A stretch of DNA of 64,000 nt, taken from Streptomyces sp. NBC_00271. Its GTDB lineage: Bacteria; Actinomycetota; Actinomycetes; Streptomycetales; Streptomycetaceae. The stretch covers positions 1,116,001 through 1,180,000 of the forward strand of contig NZ_CP108070.1 in assembly GCF_036178845.1 (NCBI RefSeq), in the 5' to 3' direction. Below are positions 25,458 through 34,522 of the stretch, piece after piece. Made by a program: the position numbers and the translations under genes. A model generated the notes under the pieces. The model was not told the origin of the DNA. It did not search any database and worked only from the letters and a program-made list of their open reading frames with translations. Positions within the stretch are counted from its first letter, which is position 1. Every line of letters starts with the position of its first letter.

Positions 25458-26192
25458 TCAACCGGCGATCTCCACGCTGAGTTGAGAGCCCAGTTCCTCG
25501 AAACCCAGTACGGCGGCGACACGTCGGGAGGCGGGAGGCCGCGCGCGCCACTGCGGCAGGAGTCCGGCAGCGAGGGCATGCGCGACCGTCGCCGAACCCG
25601 TCACCCGCGCCAGCCCTCGTCCTCGCGCTCCTGGCGCCGTCAGCACGCCGATGTGCGCGGTCCGACTCGGCCAGGCCCGATACCCGGCAGCGGCCACCAC
25701 CTGCCCGTGTTCTCGGACCACGAACACGGGCGACGTGATCTCGTCAAGTGCGGCCTCGCCGGCGTCCTCACGACCCGCCGCCCGCTCCAGAAGCCGCAGT
25801 TCCGGGTGACTGGCCGGCAGGTGCTCGACCGTCGACGCACCGGCGTCCACCGGACGGAAGGCCTCCGCAGACACGTACGACAGCGCTGCCGGCCCCAGCA
25901 CCTGGGCCACGGGCAGCACCTCCCGGACCGCAATGCCATCCACGACGTCTTCGACCGGCAGCCCCGCCACTGCGTCGCGAACGATCACGGCGGCACTCTC
26001 GCTCGGCACGGTCACGATCGCCGATCCGCCCAGGGCGACCACTCCGACCCAGCCGACCGGGCACATCCCGGACTCCGGGGAGACCACCACGTTCACACCC
26101 CCCGTCGGCGCGAACGACACCGGCACCCGGGCCAGGCCCTCCCACAGCCCACGGGCTCTGACCAGCAGCGGTTCCCTCGACATGACCCCCAT
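25458..26192 (-). CDS. GNAT-family N-acetyltransferase
   Basis: 244 residues. The second half is the GNAT fold: SPVFVVREHGQVVAAAGYRAW (quoted in part), THIGVLTAPGARGRGLAR with the acetyl-CoA binding R-x-x-G-x-A loop, and a final ASRRVAAVLGFEELG. The first half (WEGLARVPVSF, GVNVVVSPESGM, GIAVREVLPVAQVLG) is typical of two-part actinobacterial GNATs. Start could be ATG 26192 or ATG 26183; the latter has GGGGG at good spacing. It is convergent with the MFS gene. Substrate unknown. Confidence 0.78.
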   Translation of the reverse strand: MGVMSREPLLVRARGLWEGLARVPVSFAPTGGVNVVVSPESGMCPVGWVGVVALGGSAIVTVPSESAAVIVRDAVAGLPVEDVVDGIAVREVLPVAQVLGPAALSYVSAEAFRPVDAGASTVEHLPASHPELRLLERAAGREDAGEAALDEITSPVFVVREHGQVVAAAGYRAWPSRTAHIGVLTAPGARGRGLARVTGSATVAHALAAGLLPQWRARPPASRRVAAVLGFEELGSQLSVEIAG

Positions 26193-26540
26193 CCTGCCAA
26201 CATGCCCCAGCTCCCACGATCGTCCGGTGACGGTTCATGTCCACAGGCCGGGCGACAGTGTGCGCCTGCTGCTCAACGGTGCCGAGGTCCCGACGAGTTG
26301 ACGGCGGTCGCCGGCCGCGATGGCGAGGAGATCGGCCGCATACCGGAGGAGGGAGTCGGGGTCACCAACACCGGGCTCACCGCCGCTCGTTCGGAGGGGT
26401 TTCCCTGCGTGGTGTCGCCGCTCTGTCTCCGAATCCCCGCGGAATTGTCCGTGATCGGTAACGGACGCATCCCCCCGGCGGCCCATCTCCGTCCTCCCGG
26501 GTGCACGAGATCCACGAGGACGACGAGGAGTGGGGCGGAC
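26193..26540. other. Intergenic region before the deacetylase gene
   Basis: About 350 bases. A 24-codon open frame from GTG 26227 to 26301 (VTVHVHRPGDSVRLLLNGAE start) looks protein-like but is too short to assign. The rest probably holds the promoter and leader of the deacetylase gene. No strong hairpin was seen. Confidence 0.4.
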
Positions 26541-27335
26541 ATGTCGCGGCATGGGGGACGGGGTTGGCACGGGCGGGTTCTCGCGGCGGCGGTCGGGGTG
26601 ACCGCGGCGGCTGCCGCCACCTCGTTGTGGACCGCGCAGGCCAATCCCGTCGAGGGGCAGCACACGCCGGCCGGCAGCTCGGCGCACTCCAGCGCGCCGA
26701 ACGCCGGGTCCAAGGCTCCCGGCGGGACGCCGGTGTCGGTGGACATCGCCCATGCCTCGGACCGCGGGGCCCGCGGTGTCAACATCACCATCGACGACGG
26801 ACCGGACCCCACGTGGACGCCGCAGGTCCTCCAGGTGCTCCGGGACAACGGCGTGAAGGCCACGTTCTGCATGGTGGGCACCCAGGCCCAGGCCCACCCG
26901 GACCTCGTCAAGGCGGTGGTGGCCGCCGGGCACCGGCTGTGCGACCACACCGTCTCGCACGACACCACCATGGACAAAAAGTCCCAGGCCTACCAGTCCC
27001 AGCAGATCCTGGACGCCGAACGCATGATCACCCAGGCCTCCGGAGGCGTCCGGCCGCAGTACTACCGCGCCCCGGGTGGCGCCTTCACCCCCTACAGCCG
27101 CCACCTCGCCGCCTCCCACGGCATGCGACCGCTCGGCTGGAACGTCGACTCCAAGGACTTCGAACACCCCGGCACGGGCGCCATCGTCGCCACCGTCAAG
27201 AGCGAGATCTCCAACGGCCCGACCGTCCTCTTCCACGACGCCGGCGGGGACCGCTCCCAGACCGTGGCCGCCCTGCGTGAGATCCTGCCCTGGCTGAAGC
27301 AGCAGGGGTACTCCTTCGGCTTTCCCGTGCGCTGA
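26541..27335 (+). CDS. Secreted polysaccharide deacetylase (NodB domain)
   Basis: 264 residues, ATG at 26541 after GAGGAG. A signal peptide (RHGGRGWHGRVLAAAVGVTA, then an Ala-rich core ending near ANPVEG) is followed by a Ser/Ala-rich spacer and a NodB homology domain from about residue 75. Motifs: TIDDGPDPTW (catalytic base and metal Asp), HTVSHDTTM (metal His pair), YYRAPGGAF, WNVDSKDF and LFHDAGG. All catalytic elements are present. It should remove N- or O-acetyl groups from cell-wall peptidoglycan, chitin or xylan outside the membrane. It stands alone; its neighbour downstream is convergent. Confidence 0.88.
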   Translation: MSRHGGRGWHGRVLAAAVGVTAAAAATSLWTAQANPVEGQHTPAGSSAHSSAPNAGSKAPGGTPVSVDIAHASDRGARGVNITIDDGPDPTWTPQVLQVLRDNGVKATFCMVGTQAQAHPDLVKAVVAAGHRLCDHTVSHDTTMDKKSQAYQSQQILDAERMITQASGGVRPQYYRAPGGAFTPYSRHLAASHGMRPLGWNVDSKDFEHPGTGAIVATVKSEISNGPTVLFHDAGGDRSQTVAALREILPWLKQQGYSFGFPVR

Positions 27336-27357
27336 GTACCCGTCACTCGTCCTCTCG

Positions 27358-27397
27358 GCGGGTGAGTCCGGCCTTTCAGCGGGTGAGTCCGGCCTTT
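27358..27397. repeat. 21-bp tandem duplication at the 3' end of a binding-protein gene
   Basis: GCGGGTGAGTCCGGCCTTT occurs at 27358-27376 and at 27379-27397. On the minus strand the second copy encodes the last residues of the lipoprotein (KAGLTR); the first copy lies just past its stop and would encode the same residues again. Confidence 0.9.
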
Positions 27398-28461
27398 TCG
27401 CAGGCGGGCCGGAGCTCCGCGGTGCAGATCTCGTCGACGCTGTACATGCCGTCCTTGAGGATCGTCGGCTTGATCCTGTCCACCGTCACCGCGCTCGGCG
27501 TGAGCAGGACGGAGGGGATGTGCCTGGTGGTGGGACTGTCCGTCGTCGTCGTGGCGATCCCGCGGTGGTCCTCTCCGCGTCCCAGGGCGACGGCCATGGC
27601 GGCGGCCGCCTCGGCCTCCGCCTTGAAGGGTTTGTAGACCGTCATGTACTGCTCGCCCCTGACGATGCGCTGCACGGCGTCGAGGTCGGCGTCCTGACCG
27701 GTGACGGGAGGAAGGTCCTTGACCCGGGCGCTCTTGAGAGCGGAGATGACACCCGCGGCGATGCTGTCGTTGGCCGCCAGGACACCGTCGATCCGGTCCG
27801 GGCCCAGGGCCGCCATCGCGGCGGACATGTTGGCGTGGGCGCTGTCCGTGCTCCAGCCCTGGGTGTCGTACGCCCTTCCGATCCTCACCTTGCCGGAGAC
27901 GACGGACAGTGCGCCCCTACGGAACCAATCCGCGTTGGGGCTGGTCGGATCGCCGTTCATCATGACGACGTTTCCGCCGTTCGCCTTCTCGCCCATGGCC
28001 TTCAGGAGCGCCTCGCCCTGGAGCCTGCCGACCTGCGCGCCGTCGAAACTGACGTAGCCCGAGATCGGGCCTTCGGCGAGCCGGTCGTAGGCGACGACCG
28101 GGACACCCGCCTCGTGCGCCTCCTGGATCGAGGAGCGCAGCGCCCTGGTGTCGGTGGCGTCGAGGATCAGGACCCTGACCCCTTTGGTGATCATGGAGCT
28201 CATCTGTTGCCGCTGCCTCATCGCGTCGTTCTGGGCGTTGGCGTACTCCAAGGTGCAGTGGGGGCACAGTTGCTTCAGCCGCTTCTCGATCAGCGGTTTG
28301 TCGGACCGCTCCCAGCGGGGGACGGTTCGGCTCGGGAGCAGCAGGCCGACGGTGAAGCCGTCCTTGCCCCTCTCCTCTTCCACTTCTTCACAGGCGGCCA
28401 GGGACGTCGTCATGAATCCCGCGACGAGCACCGCGACGACGTGCCATGTACGGGTCCTCAT
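27376..28461 (-). CDS. Sugar-binding lipoprotein (XylF-like) paired with a SpoIIE phosphatase
   Basis: 361 residues from the ATG 28461-28459, overlapping the phosphatase stop by 4 bp (ATGA). The lipobox is SLAAC, giving a membrane-anchored lipoprotein. The mature part is a periplasmic-binding-protein fold of the xylose/ribose type: TVGLLLPSRTVPRWE, SMITKGVRVLILDATDTRA, AGVPVVAYDRLAEGP, VVMMNGDP, GVLAANDSIAAGVISALK and LPPVTGQDAD. It is clearly paralogous to the protein at 31174, with most motifs shared. No permease or ATPase follows it, so it may act as a sensor or as a second binding protein for the transporter encoded on the other strand. Confidence 0.85.
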   Translation of the reverse strand: MRTRTWHVVAVLVAGFMTTSLAACEEVEEERGKDGFTVGLLLPSRTVPRWERSDKPLIEKRLKQLCPHCTLEYANAQNDAMRQRQQMSSMITKGVRVLILDATDTRALRSSIQEAHEAGVPVVAYDRLAEGPISGYVSFDGAQVGRLQGEALLKAMGEKANGGNVVMMNGDPTSPNADWFRRGALSVVSGKVRIGRAYDTQGWSTDSAHANMSAAMAALGPDRIDGVLAANDSIAAGVISALKSARVKDLPPVTGQDADLDAVQRIVRGEQYMTVYKPFKAEAEAAAAMAVALGRGEDHRGIATTTTDSPTTRHIPSVLLTPSAVTVDRIKPTILKDGMYSVDEICTAELRPACEKAGLTR

Positions 28462-30992
28462 GGCAGACCCCCTCGCTCCGTCCGGGGCCCCGAATCCACG
28501 TGCGCCTGCTCGCAGTGCGGCACGACGAGCTCGCTCCACACCTGCTTGCCGCCGGCCACCGGCACGGAGCCGAAGGACTCCGACATCGCTTCGACGAGCA
28601 GCAGACCTCGGCCGCCGGTCGCGTCCCAGTCCACGATCACCGGCTTGGCCGGGGCACGCGGCGAGCAGTCGCTCACGCTGACCCGCACCCGGTCTCCGCG
28701 GAGCATGAGGTCGACGCGGACGGGGCCCTGAGTGTGCACGAGGCCGTTGGTGACCAGTTCCGACACGACCAGCAACGCCGTGTCGGTCACTTCTTCGACC
28801 TTCCACCGACGCAGCGCGCGTGCGGTGAAACGGCGTGCGTGCATGACGGCGTCGGGCAGCCGCCACACCGCCCAGCCGGCCCGTATCGGTCGGGTCTTCA
28901 TGCCGTCGTAGCGCAGCAGCAACAGCGCCACGTCGTCCTCACGAGGGTCGAGTTCGCCGAGCAGTTCGTCGGCCATTTCCCCCGGATCCGCCGGATCAGC
29001 CGCGGCGAGCGCGGTGCGGGTCCGGTCCATGCCCTCGTCCAGGGGCAGGTCGACGGCCTCGACCAGGCCGTCGGTGACCATGACGATCACCGTGCCGGGG
29101 GCCAGCGCGCAGGTGGTCATGGGGAACTCCGCGTCCGCGAGGATGCCCAGCGGGAGTCCGCCCTCGACCTGTACCTCCTCGGTCCTGCCGTCGGGGTGGC
29201 GCACCAGCGGTGCGAGGTGCCCGGCCCGTACGAACAGGGCGTTGCCCTCCTCCATGTCCAGCTCGGCGTAGCAGCAGGTGGCGAACAGATCGGTCTCCAT
29301 ACCGACGAGGAGCCGGTTGGCGTGCGAGACGACCACGTCGGGCGGATGGCCCTCCACGGCGTACGCCCTGATGGCGGTACGCATCTGGCCCATGATCGTC
29401 GCGGCTCCGGCGCTGTGTCCCTGCACGTCGCCGATGACCAGCGCCACCCGGTCCTCGGAGAGGGCTATGACGTCGTACCAGTCACCGCCCACCTGCAGTC
29501 CCCGCTTGGCGGGCAGGTAGCGGGCGACGGCCGTCCCCCCGGGCAGCTCGGGCAGGCGCCGGGGCAGGAGACTGCGCTGCAGCATCGTCGCGAGCTCCTG
29601 TTCGGCGTCGTGTGCGCGCGCACGTTTGAGGGCCTGTCCCACCAGTGCCGCGGTGGCGGTCAGCAGGAACCGCTCCTCGGGGACGAACTCGTGCGGCTGG
29701 TCCCAGCCGACCAGGCACACGCCGGCGACCCAGCCTTTGGCGGGGAGCGGCAGGACGGCCAGACCTCCGGCGCCGATGCCCGCGAGTCCGGGTTCGAGGG
29801 CCGCGGTGGTGGGCCACAGATCCATACGTCCGTCCCGCAGAGCCATCTGAAGGGTGGGCAGGGCGCTGACCGGTGCGTCGGGCCACTCCGAACGCCACTC
29901 GGAACGCCACCACTGCGGCCAGGCGGCGGGCTCGGGCGGATCGAGCACGGTGACGGCGAGCCGGTCGTCCTGCAACTCGGCGAGCGCCACCCGGTCGGCG
30001 CCCAGTGGCTCACCCAGCGCGGTGACCACCACCCGGCTGACGTCACGGACCGTTACGGCATCGTCGAGTGCGGCAGTCAGCCACTGGATCCTGGACACGT
30101 CGTCGGCGCTCTGCCGCAGGACCGAGGTCGCCGTGACCACCCCCGCCACCCGCTCCGGCCGGCCGTCGAGGCCGGCCACCACCTGGCAGCTCAGGCTCAG
30201 CCAGCGCATCTCACCGGTCGGGCAGCGGACACGGAACTCCAGTTCCCGCCGGCCGACCGTCTGAGTGGAGGGCTCCAGGACCGACATCAGCGCGTGCATA
30301 TCCTCCGGGAGGGCATGCGCGAGCAGGGTGTCCGCCTTGCCGTCGAAGTCATCGGGCGTGATGCCGGCCAGCTCGAGCAGCGTCTCGTCCGCCTCGATCA
30401 GGCCGGTGTCCGGCGTGATGACGAAGGAGCCGACGCACATACTCCGCAGGGCCGGACTCAGTAGCGGCGACGCAGCGGGCGGGCCGGTTCCTGTCCGGAG
30501 TACGGCGACGACCGCGTCGGCGTACTGCTCCAGGAAGCGCCGTTGTTCGGCCTCGAAGCCGTCCGTCGAATCCCCCACGACGACGAGGCAGCCCAGCCGC
30601 CGGTCCTCCGTCCCGAGGGGCAGCGCGGCGAGCGACGTCTCCGGCCGCGGGGGCGTGGGCCCGCCCGTGGAGTGGGAGGCGAGTGCCGCGGGAGTCAGCC
30701 ACAGTGGCCGGCCGGTGCGAAAGGTGTGCGCCGCGGGTGAGTCACCGGACAGCGGCAGACGCTCCGGCAGCCCGTACTCGCAACGGGCGCATCCGGCCGT
30801 TTCCACCAGCCGAAGCTCCTGATTCCCGGCACCGGGCAGATAGACCGCTGTCAGCGCCGCCCCCACGAATGTCAGGGCCCGCTCGCTCGTGAGCGCCTCC
30901 GGCACCGGAGGCTTTGAACCGGTGTCGGCGGCGTCGGCCTCGCATGCCCGTGGCTCCGAGACCCCGGTCCGGGCACGGCCGTCATGAGGCAT
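28458..30992 (-). CDS. Multidomain PP2C (SpoIIE/RsbU) phosphatase with HATPase domain
   Basis: 844 residues. Order: GAF-like (about 40-170), PAS (about 185-300, FVITPDTGLIEADETLLELA), second GAF (about 310-470), SpoIIE PP2C catalytic domain (about 480-700; GGDWYDVIAL, VIGDVQGHS and PREDDVALLLLRYD hold metal-binding aspartates), and a C-terminal anti-sigma-type HATPase (about 710-830; VVSELVTNGLVHT N-box, ATGGRGLLLVEAM G-box). Such proteins dephosphorylate anti-sigma antagonists and can also act as kinases in partner switching, with the GAF/PAS domains sensing ligands. The overlap with a sugar-binding lipoprotein gene links it to an extracellular signal. Start at ATG 30992; the divergent promoter region is 30993-31173. 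Confidence 0.88.
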   Translation of the reverse strand: MPHDGRARTGVSEPRACEADAADTGSKPPVPEALTSERALTFVGAALTAVYLPGAGNQELRLVETAGCARCEYGLPERLPLSGDSPAAHTFRTGRPLWLTPAALASHSTGGPTPPRPETSLAALPLGTEDRRLGCLVVVGDSTDGFEAEQRRFLEQYADAVVAVLRTGTGPPAASPLLSPALRSMCVGSFVITPDTGLIEADETLLELAGITPDDFDGKADTLLAHALPEDMHALMSVLEPSTQTVGRRELEFRVRCPTGEMRWLSLSCQVVAGLDGRPERVAGVVTATSVLRQSADDVSRIQWLTAALDDAVTVRDVSRVVVTALGEPLGADRVALAELQDDRLAVTVLDPPEPAAWPQWWRSEWRSEWPDAPVSALPTLQMALRDGRMDLWPTTAALEPGLAGIGAGGLAVLPLPAKGWVAGVCLVGWDQPHEFVPEERFLLTATAALVGQALKRARAHDAEQELATMLQRSLLPRRLPELPGGTAVARYLPAKRGLQVGGDWYDVIALSEDRVALVIGDVQGHSAGAATIMGQMRTAIRAYAVEGHPPDVVVSHANRLLVGMETDLFATCCYAELDMEEGNALFVRAGHLAPLVRHPDGRTEEVQVEGGLPLGILADAEFPMTTCALAPGTVIVMVTDGLVEAVDLPLDEGMDRTRTALAAADPADPGEMADELLGELDPREDDVALLLLRYDGMKTRPIRAGWAVWRLPDAVMHARRFTARALRRWKVEEVTDTALLVVSELVTNGLVHTQGPVRVDLMLRGDRVRVSVSDCSPRAPAKPVIVDWDATGGRGLLLVEAMSESFGSVPVAGGKQVWSELVVPHCEQAHVDSGPRTERGGLP

Positions 30993-31173
30993 GTCGGCGA
31001 CCTACCTCCCGTCGATGCGTCAGGTGCCCACGGATGGAAATCCGGCACCCGCACACCAGAATCGTATATGGGTATCAATAGGACATATTCCTCAGCCGGT
31101 GTCACACTTACGACGTGGTCGTCCTGCCACCGGGCCCTCGCCGCGCGAGGTGAAGGACAGGGAGGTCTCTCGC

Positions 31174-32262
31174 ATGAAGGCCTGCATTCGGGGCGCGGCC
31201 GTCGTCATGACCGCGATCTCGACGGCCGTCGCTCTCACGGCCTGCGGGCACGACGCAGGGAACGGCTCCAGCGGTGGCAACAACCTGACGATCGGTCTGC
31301 TGCTGCCGGACGCCGCCACGTCTCGTTGGGAGACACAGGACACGCCACTGCTCACGAAGAAGATCATGGAGCTGTGTCACGGCTGCAAGGTCGAGCACGT
31401 CAACGCCAAGGGCGATGTGGCCACCCAGCAGGAACAGATGGACTCGATGATCACCAGGGGGGTCGATGCCATCGTGCTCGTGGCAGTCGACTCCAGATCG
31501 CTCGGCGTCGCGGTCAAGAAGGCCCATGCGGCAGGTATCCCGGTCATCGCCTACGACCGTCTCTCCGAGGGCCCGATCTCCGGTTACACCTCCTTCGACG
31601 GCGAAGAGGTCGGCAGGCTCCAGGGCAGGGCACTGCTGAAGGCGATGGGCGACAAGGCGCGCACCGGCGCGATCGTCATGATGAACGGCGATCCCGGCGA
31701 CCCCAACGCGGTGGCGTTCAAGAAGGGCGCGCTGTCCGTGCTCAACGGGAGAGTGAAGATCGGCAAGGCGTACGACATCCTCCAGTGGCGGCCGGAGACC
31801 GCGAACCTCGACATGTCCGGCGCCATCTCCGCCCTCGGCGTCTCCACCATCCACGGGGTCTACGCCGCCAACGACGGCCTCGCCGCCGGCAGCATCTCCG
31901 CCCTCAAGGCGAACAAGGTCGCCCCGCTGCCTCCCGTCACCGGGCAGGACGCCGAACTGGGAGCCCTGCGGCGCATTGTCGGCGGCGATCAGTACATGAC
32001 CGTCTACAAGCCCTTCGCACCCGAGGCTGCCGCCGCCGCGGCCATGGCCGTGGCCGCGGCCCGCCACGAAAACCTCGACCGCGTCGCCACGGGCACGGTG
32101 AGGACCCGCGACGGGAGGACGGTTCCCGCCGCCATGCTCACCCCCGTGTCCGTGACCGCCGGCAACATCAAGAACACCCTGGTGAAGGACGGCATCTACA
32201 CGGTCCGGCAGATCTGCACCCCCCAACTCGCGGCCGCATGCGGCAAGGCGGGGCTCACCTGA
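31174..32262 (+). CDS. Sugar ABC transporter substrate-binding lipoprotein (XylF-like)
   Basis: 362 residues; ATG 31174 after AGGGAGG. Lipobox ALTAC within a typical signal peptide. Mature motifs: LTIGLLLPDAATSRWE, SMITRGVDAIVLVAVDSRS, AYDRLSEGPISGYTSFDG, MMNGDPGDPN and PPVTGQDAEL. It is the first gene of a complete importer (binding protein, ATPase, permease). Its sequence is close to that of the divergent paralogue at 27376. Predicted ligand: a pentose or similar monosaccharide, by family only. Confidence 0.88.
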   Translation: MKACIRGAAVVMTAISTAVALTACGHDAGNGSSGGNNLTIGLLLPDAATSRWETQDTPLLTKKIMELCHGCKVEHVNAKGDVATQQEQMDSMITRGVDAIVLVAVDSRSLGVAVKKAHAAGIPVIAYDRLSEGPISGYTSFDGEEVGRLQGRALLKAMGDKARTGAIVMMNGDPGDPNAVAFKKGALSVLNGRVKIGKAYDILQWRPETANLDMSGAISALGVSTIHGVYAANDGLAAGSISALKANKVAPLPPVTGQDAELGALRRIVGGDQYMTVYKPFAPEAAAAAAMAVAAARHENLDRVATGTVRTRDGRTVPAAMLTPVSVTAGNIKNTLVKDGIYTVRQICTPQLAAACGKAGLT

Positions 32263-32309
32263 CAGGCAGGTGCCGAGCAGGTCCGGGCCCCGGGAAGGAG
32301 ATGGTGACC

Positions 32310-33083
32310 GTGCCGACTCCCCCCTTGCTAGCGCTGCGTGGCGTGTGCAAGCGCTATGGGGTCGTCGAGGTCCTCACCGACATCGAACTGGAGATTTACG
32401 CCGGCCAGGTCGTCGCTCTTCTGGGGGACAACGGGGCCGGCAAGTCCACCCTCGTCAATGTCATCTCCGGCGTCGCCCCCGCGGACAAGGGCACCATCGA
32501 GTGGGAAGGCCGGGCGGTCCCCATCAAACGCCCCCACGACGCCCGGGACCTCGGTATCGCCACCGTCTACCAGGACCTCGCGCTGTGCGGGAACCTCGAT
32601 GTCGTCGGCAATCTCTTCCTCGGGCGCGAGATCCGCAGGTTCGGGTTCCTCGACGAGGTGGAGATGGAGCGCCGTACCAGGCACCTGCTGGAACGCCTGA
32701 CCAAAGGTGTCCCCGATCTACGGGTTCCCACCGTCTCACTCTCCAGTGGCCAGCGGCAGACGGTCGCCATCGCCCGCTCGCTCCTCTGCAACCCGCGGGT
32801 TCTCCTCCTGGACGAACCGACCGCGGCTCTGGGATTCGAGCAGACGCGCGAGGTCCTGGACCTCGTCGACCAGCTGCGCGACCGCGGCCTGGGAGTACTG
32901 CTCATCAGTCACAACATGGGCGACGTCAAGGCGCTCGCGGACCGGGCCGCCGTGCTGCGGCTCGGTCGCAACAACGGCTTCTTCGACGTGAACACCGCAT
33001 CCCAGGAACAGATCATCTCCTCCGTCACCGGCGCCACGGAGAACGTGCCCCACCGCATGGCCTCCCACGAGTCGGGGTGGTGA
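32310..33083 (+). CDS. Sugar ABC transporter ATP-binding protein, single domain
   Basis: 257 residues from GTG 32310. AAGGAG at 32295-32300 abuts ATG 32301, too close to use, and is nine bases from GTG 32310, so that start is favoured; the longer start adds only MVT. Walker A GDNGAGKST, Q-loop TVYQDLALC, signature LSSGQRQ and Walker B VLLLDEPTAALG are complete, and the H-loop is in LLISHNM. Most xylose/ribose ATPases are double-domain; this is a single half, so it would work as a homodimer with the permease. Overlaps the permease start by 4 bp. Confidence 0.87.
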   Translation: MPTPPLLALRGVCKRYGVVEVLTDIELEIYAGQVVALLGDNGAGKSTLVNVISGVAPADKGTIEWEGRAVPIKRPHDARDLGIATVYQDLALCGNLDVVGNLFLGREIRRFGFLDEVEMERRTRHLLERLTKGVPDLRVPTVSLSSGQRQTVAIARSLLCNPRVLLLDEPTAALGFEQTREVLDLVDQLRDRGLGVLLISHNMGDVKALADRAAVLRLGRNNGFFDVNTASQEQIISSVTGATENVPHRMASHESGW

Positions 33084-34372
33084 AAGGGATGCGCAGGACG
33101 GCGGACAACGCTCGGGCCGAACCCACCGCACCCGACGCCGAGGCCCCGGCGCCCCGCCGCGGGCAGGCCGTCGTCCGTGCCGTCGCCCGTGTCGTCGATC
33201 GCTGGGCCGCCGGCGCCCGGCGCAAGCTCAGCGCCGGCGAACTGGGCTCACTGCCCGTCGTCCTCGTCCTCGCCGCGGTCTGGATCACCTTCCAGTCCCT
33301 GAACCAGAGCTTCCTGTCGCCCCGGAACCTGTCCAATCTCAGCGTGGACGTCGCGGGCACCGGCCTCATCGCGGTCGGCATCGTCTTCGTCCTGCTGATC
33401 GGTGAACTCGACCTGTCGGTCGGCTCGATCAGCGGTCTCGCGGCGGCCGTCTTCGCCGTTCTCAACGTGAACAACGGCGTGCCCGAATGGCTTGCCGCCA
33501 TCATCGGGGTGCTCACGGGTACCGCGGCGGGAACCGTCCAGGGCTTCTCCTTCGCGAAAACCCGGGTGCCGGCGTTCGTCATCACGCTCGCGGGGCTGCT
33601 CACCTGGAACGGCTTCATGCTGTACATCCTCGGGGCCAGCGGCACCGTCAACCTCGACGAGAACGGGCTCGTCGCCAAGCTGACCAGTTACTACTTCACC
33701 AATGACGCCGTCGCCTACGGCCTGGCGGCGATCGCCGCGGCCACGGTCTTCCTCGTGTGCTACCAGGGCAGGCGGCGCCGCAAAGCCGTCGGCATGCCGT
33801 ACCGCTCGCTGCGGGGAATCGTGGCGCGCACCGGAGTACTCACGGTGATCGCGTTCACCGGAGCGTATCTGCTGAACCGTTTCCAGGGCCTGCCGCTCGC
33901 CCTCCTGATCTTCCTCGTCGTGGTGGCCGGCCTGGACATCGTGCTGCGCCGCACGCACTACGGGCGGCAGATCTACGCACTCGGCGGCAGCGTCGAGGCG
34001 GCCCGTCGCGCCAGTCTCAGTGTCACGGGGGTGCAGACCGCGGTGCTCGCGATCTCGGGCACCATGGCCGCGATCGGTGGTCTGTTCCTGGCCTCGCGCA
34101 TCACCTCGGTGAGTCAGAGTTCGGGATCGGGCGTCCTGCTGCTCAATGCCATCGCGGCAGCCGTCATCGGGGGCACCAGCCTGTTCGGAGGACGCGGCAC
34201 GACCTGGTCCGCCGCGCTCGGCATGCTGATCATCCAGTCGATCGCCTCGGGCATGGCGCTCACGGACACCCCCGCTGCCGTCCAGTTCGTCATCACGGGC
34301 GGGGTGCTCTTCGCCGCGGTGGTCATCGACTCGCTGTCACGCCGCTCGCAGAAGGCACACGGGCGGGCTTGA
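33080..34372 (+). CDS. Sugar ABC transporter permease (XylH/RbsC type)
   Basis: 430 residues from the GTG that overlaps the ATPase stop; ATG 33089 is an alternative. A 60-residue basic, Ala/Pro-rich cytoplasmic lead precedes about ten hydrophobic segments. Family marks: LIGELDLSVGSISGL, VPAFVITLAGLLTWNG, YALGGSVEAARRASLSV (the coupling loop that meets the ATPase) and AAVIGGTSLFGGRGT. Completes the import operon started at 31174. Confidence 0.87.
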   Translation: MKGMRRTADNARAEPTAPDAEAPAPRRGQAVVRAVARVVDRWAAGARRKLSAGELGSLPVVLVLAAVWITFQSLNQSFLSPRNLSNLSVDVAGTGLIAVGIVFVLLIGELDLSVGSISGLAAAVFAVLNVNNGVPEWLAAIIGVLTGTAAGTVQGFSFAKTRVPAFVITLAGLLTWNGFMLYILGASGTVNLDENGLVAKLTSYYFTNDAVAYGLAAIAAATVFLVCYQGRRRRKAVGMPYRSLRGIVARTGVLTVIAFTGAYLLNRFQGLPLALLIFLVVVAGLDIVLRRTHYGRQIYALGGSVEAARRASLSVTGVQTAVLAISGTMAAIGGLFLASRITSVSQSSGSGVLLLNAIAAAVIGGTSLFGGRGTTWSAALGMLIIQSIASGMALTDTPAAVQFVITGGVLFAAVVIDSLSRRSQKAHGRA

Positions 34373-34522
34373 CGGGTGCGGCCCGGGATCACCGTTCCAG
34401 GTTTGGCTACGAGCTACGAGGCTGCTGTGAATTCGTGCGGCGTTTGAACGCTACCGTGCTCGCCTGCGTATGGGACGGGGGATTTCCATGCCTGGCCTGC
34501 CACGGGACGTAGGAGTACACAC

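Noticed and set aside
26227..26301. A 24-codon frame starting GTG
   Set aside because: Too short and without a ribosome binding site; listed only within the intergenic entry.
23661..27335. A 1224-codon open frame on the plus strand
   Set aside because: Most of it is Arg/His/Pro-rich shadow of the MFS gene and of the opposite-strand GNAT; only the last 264 codons (polysaccharide deacetylase) are real.
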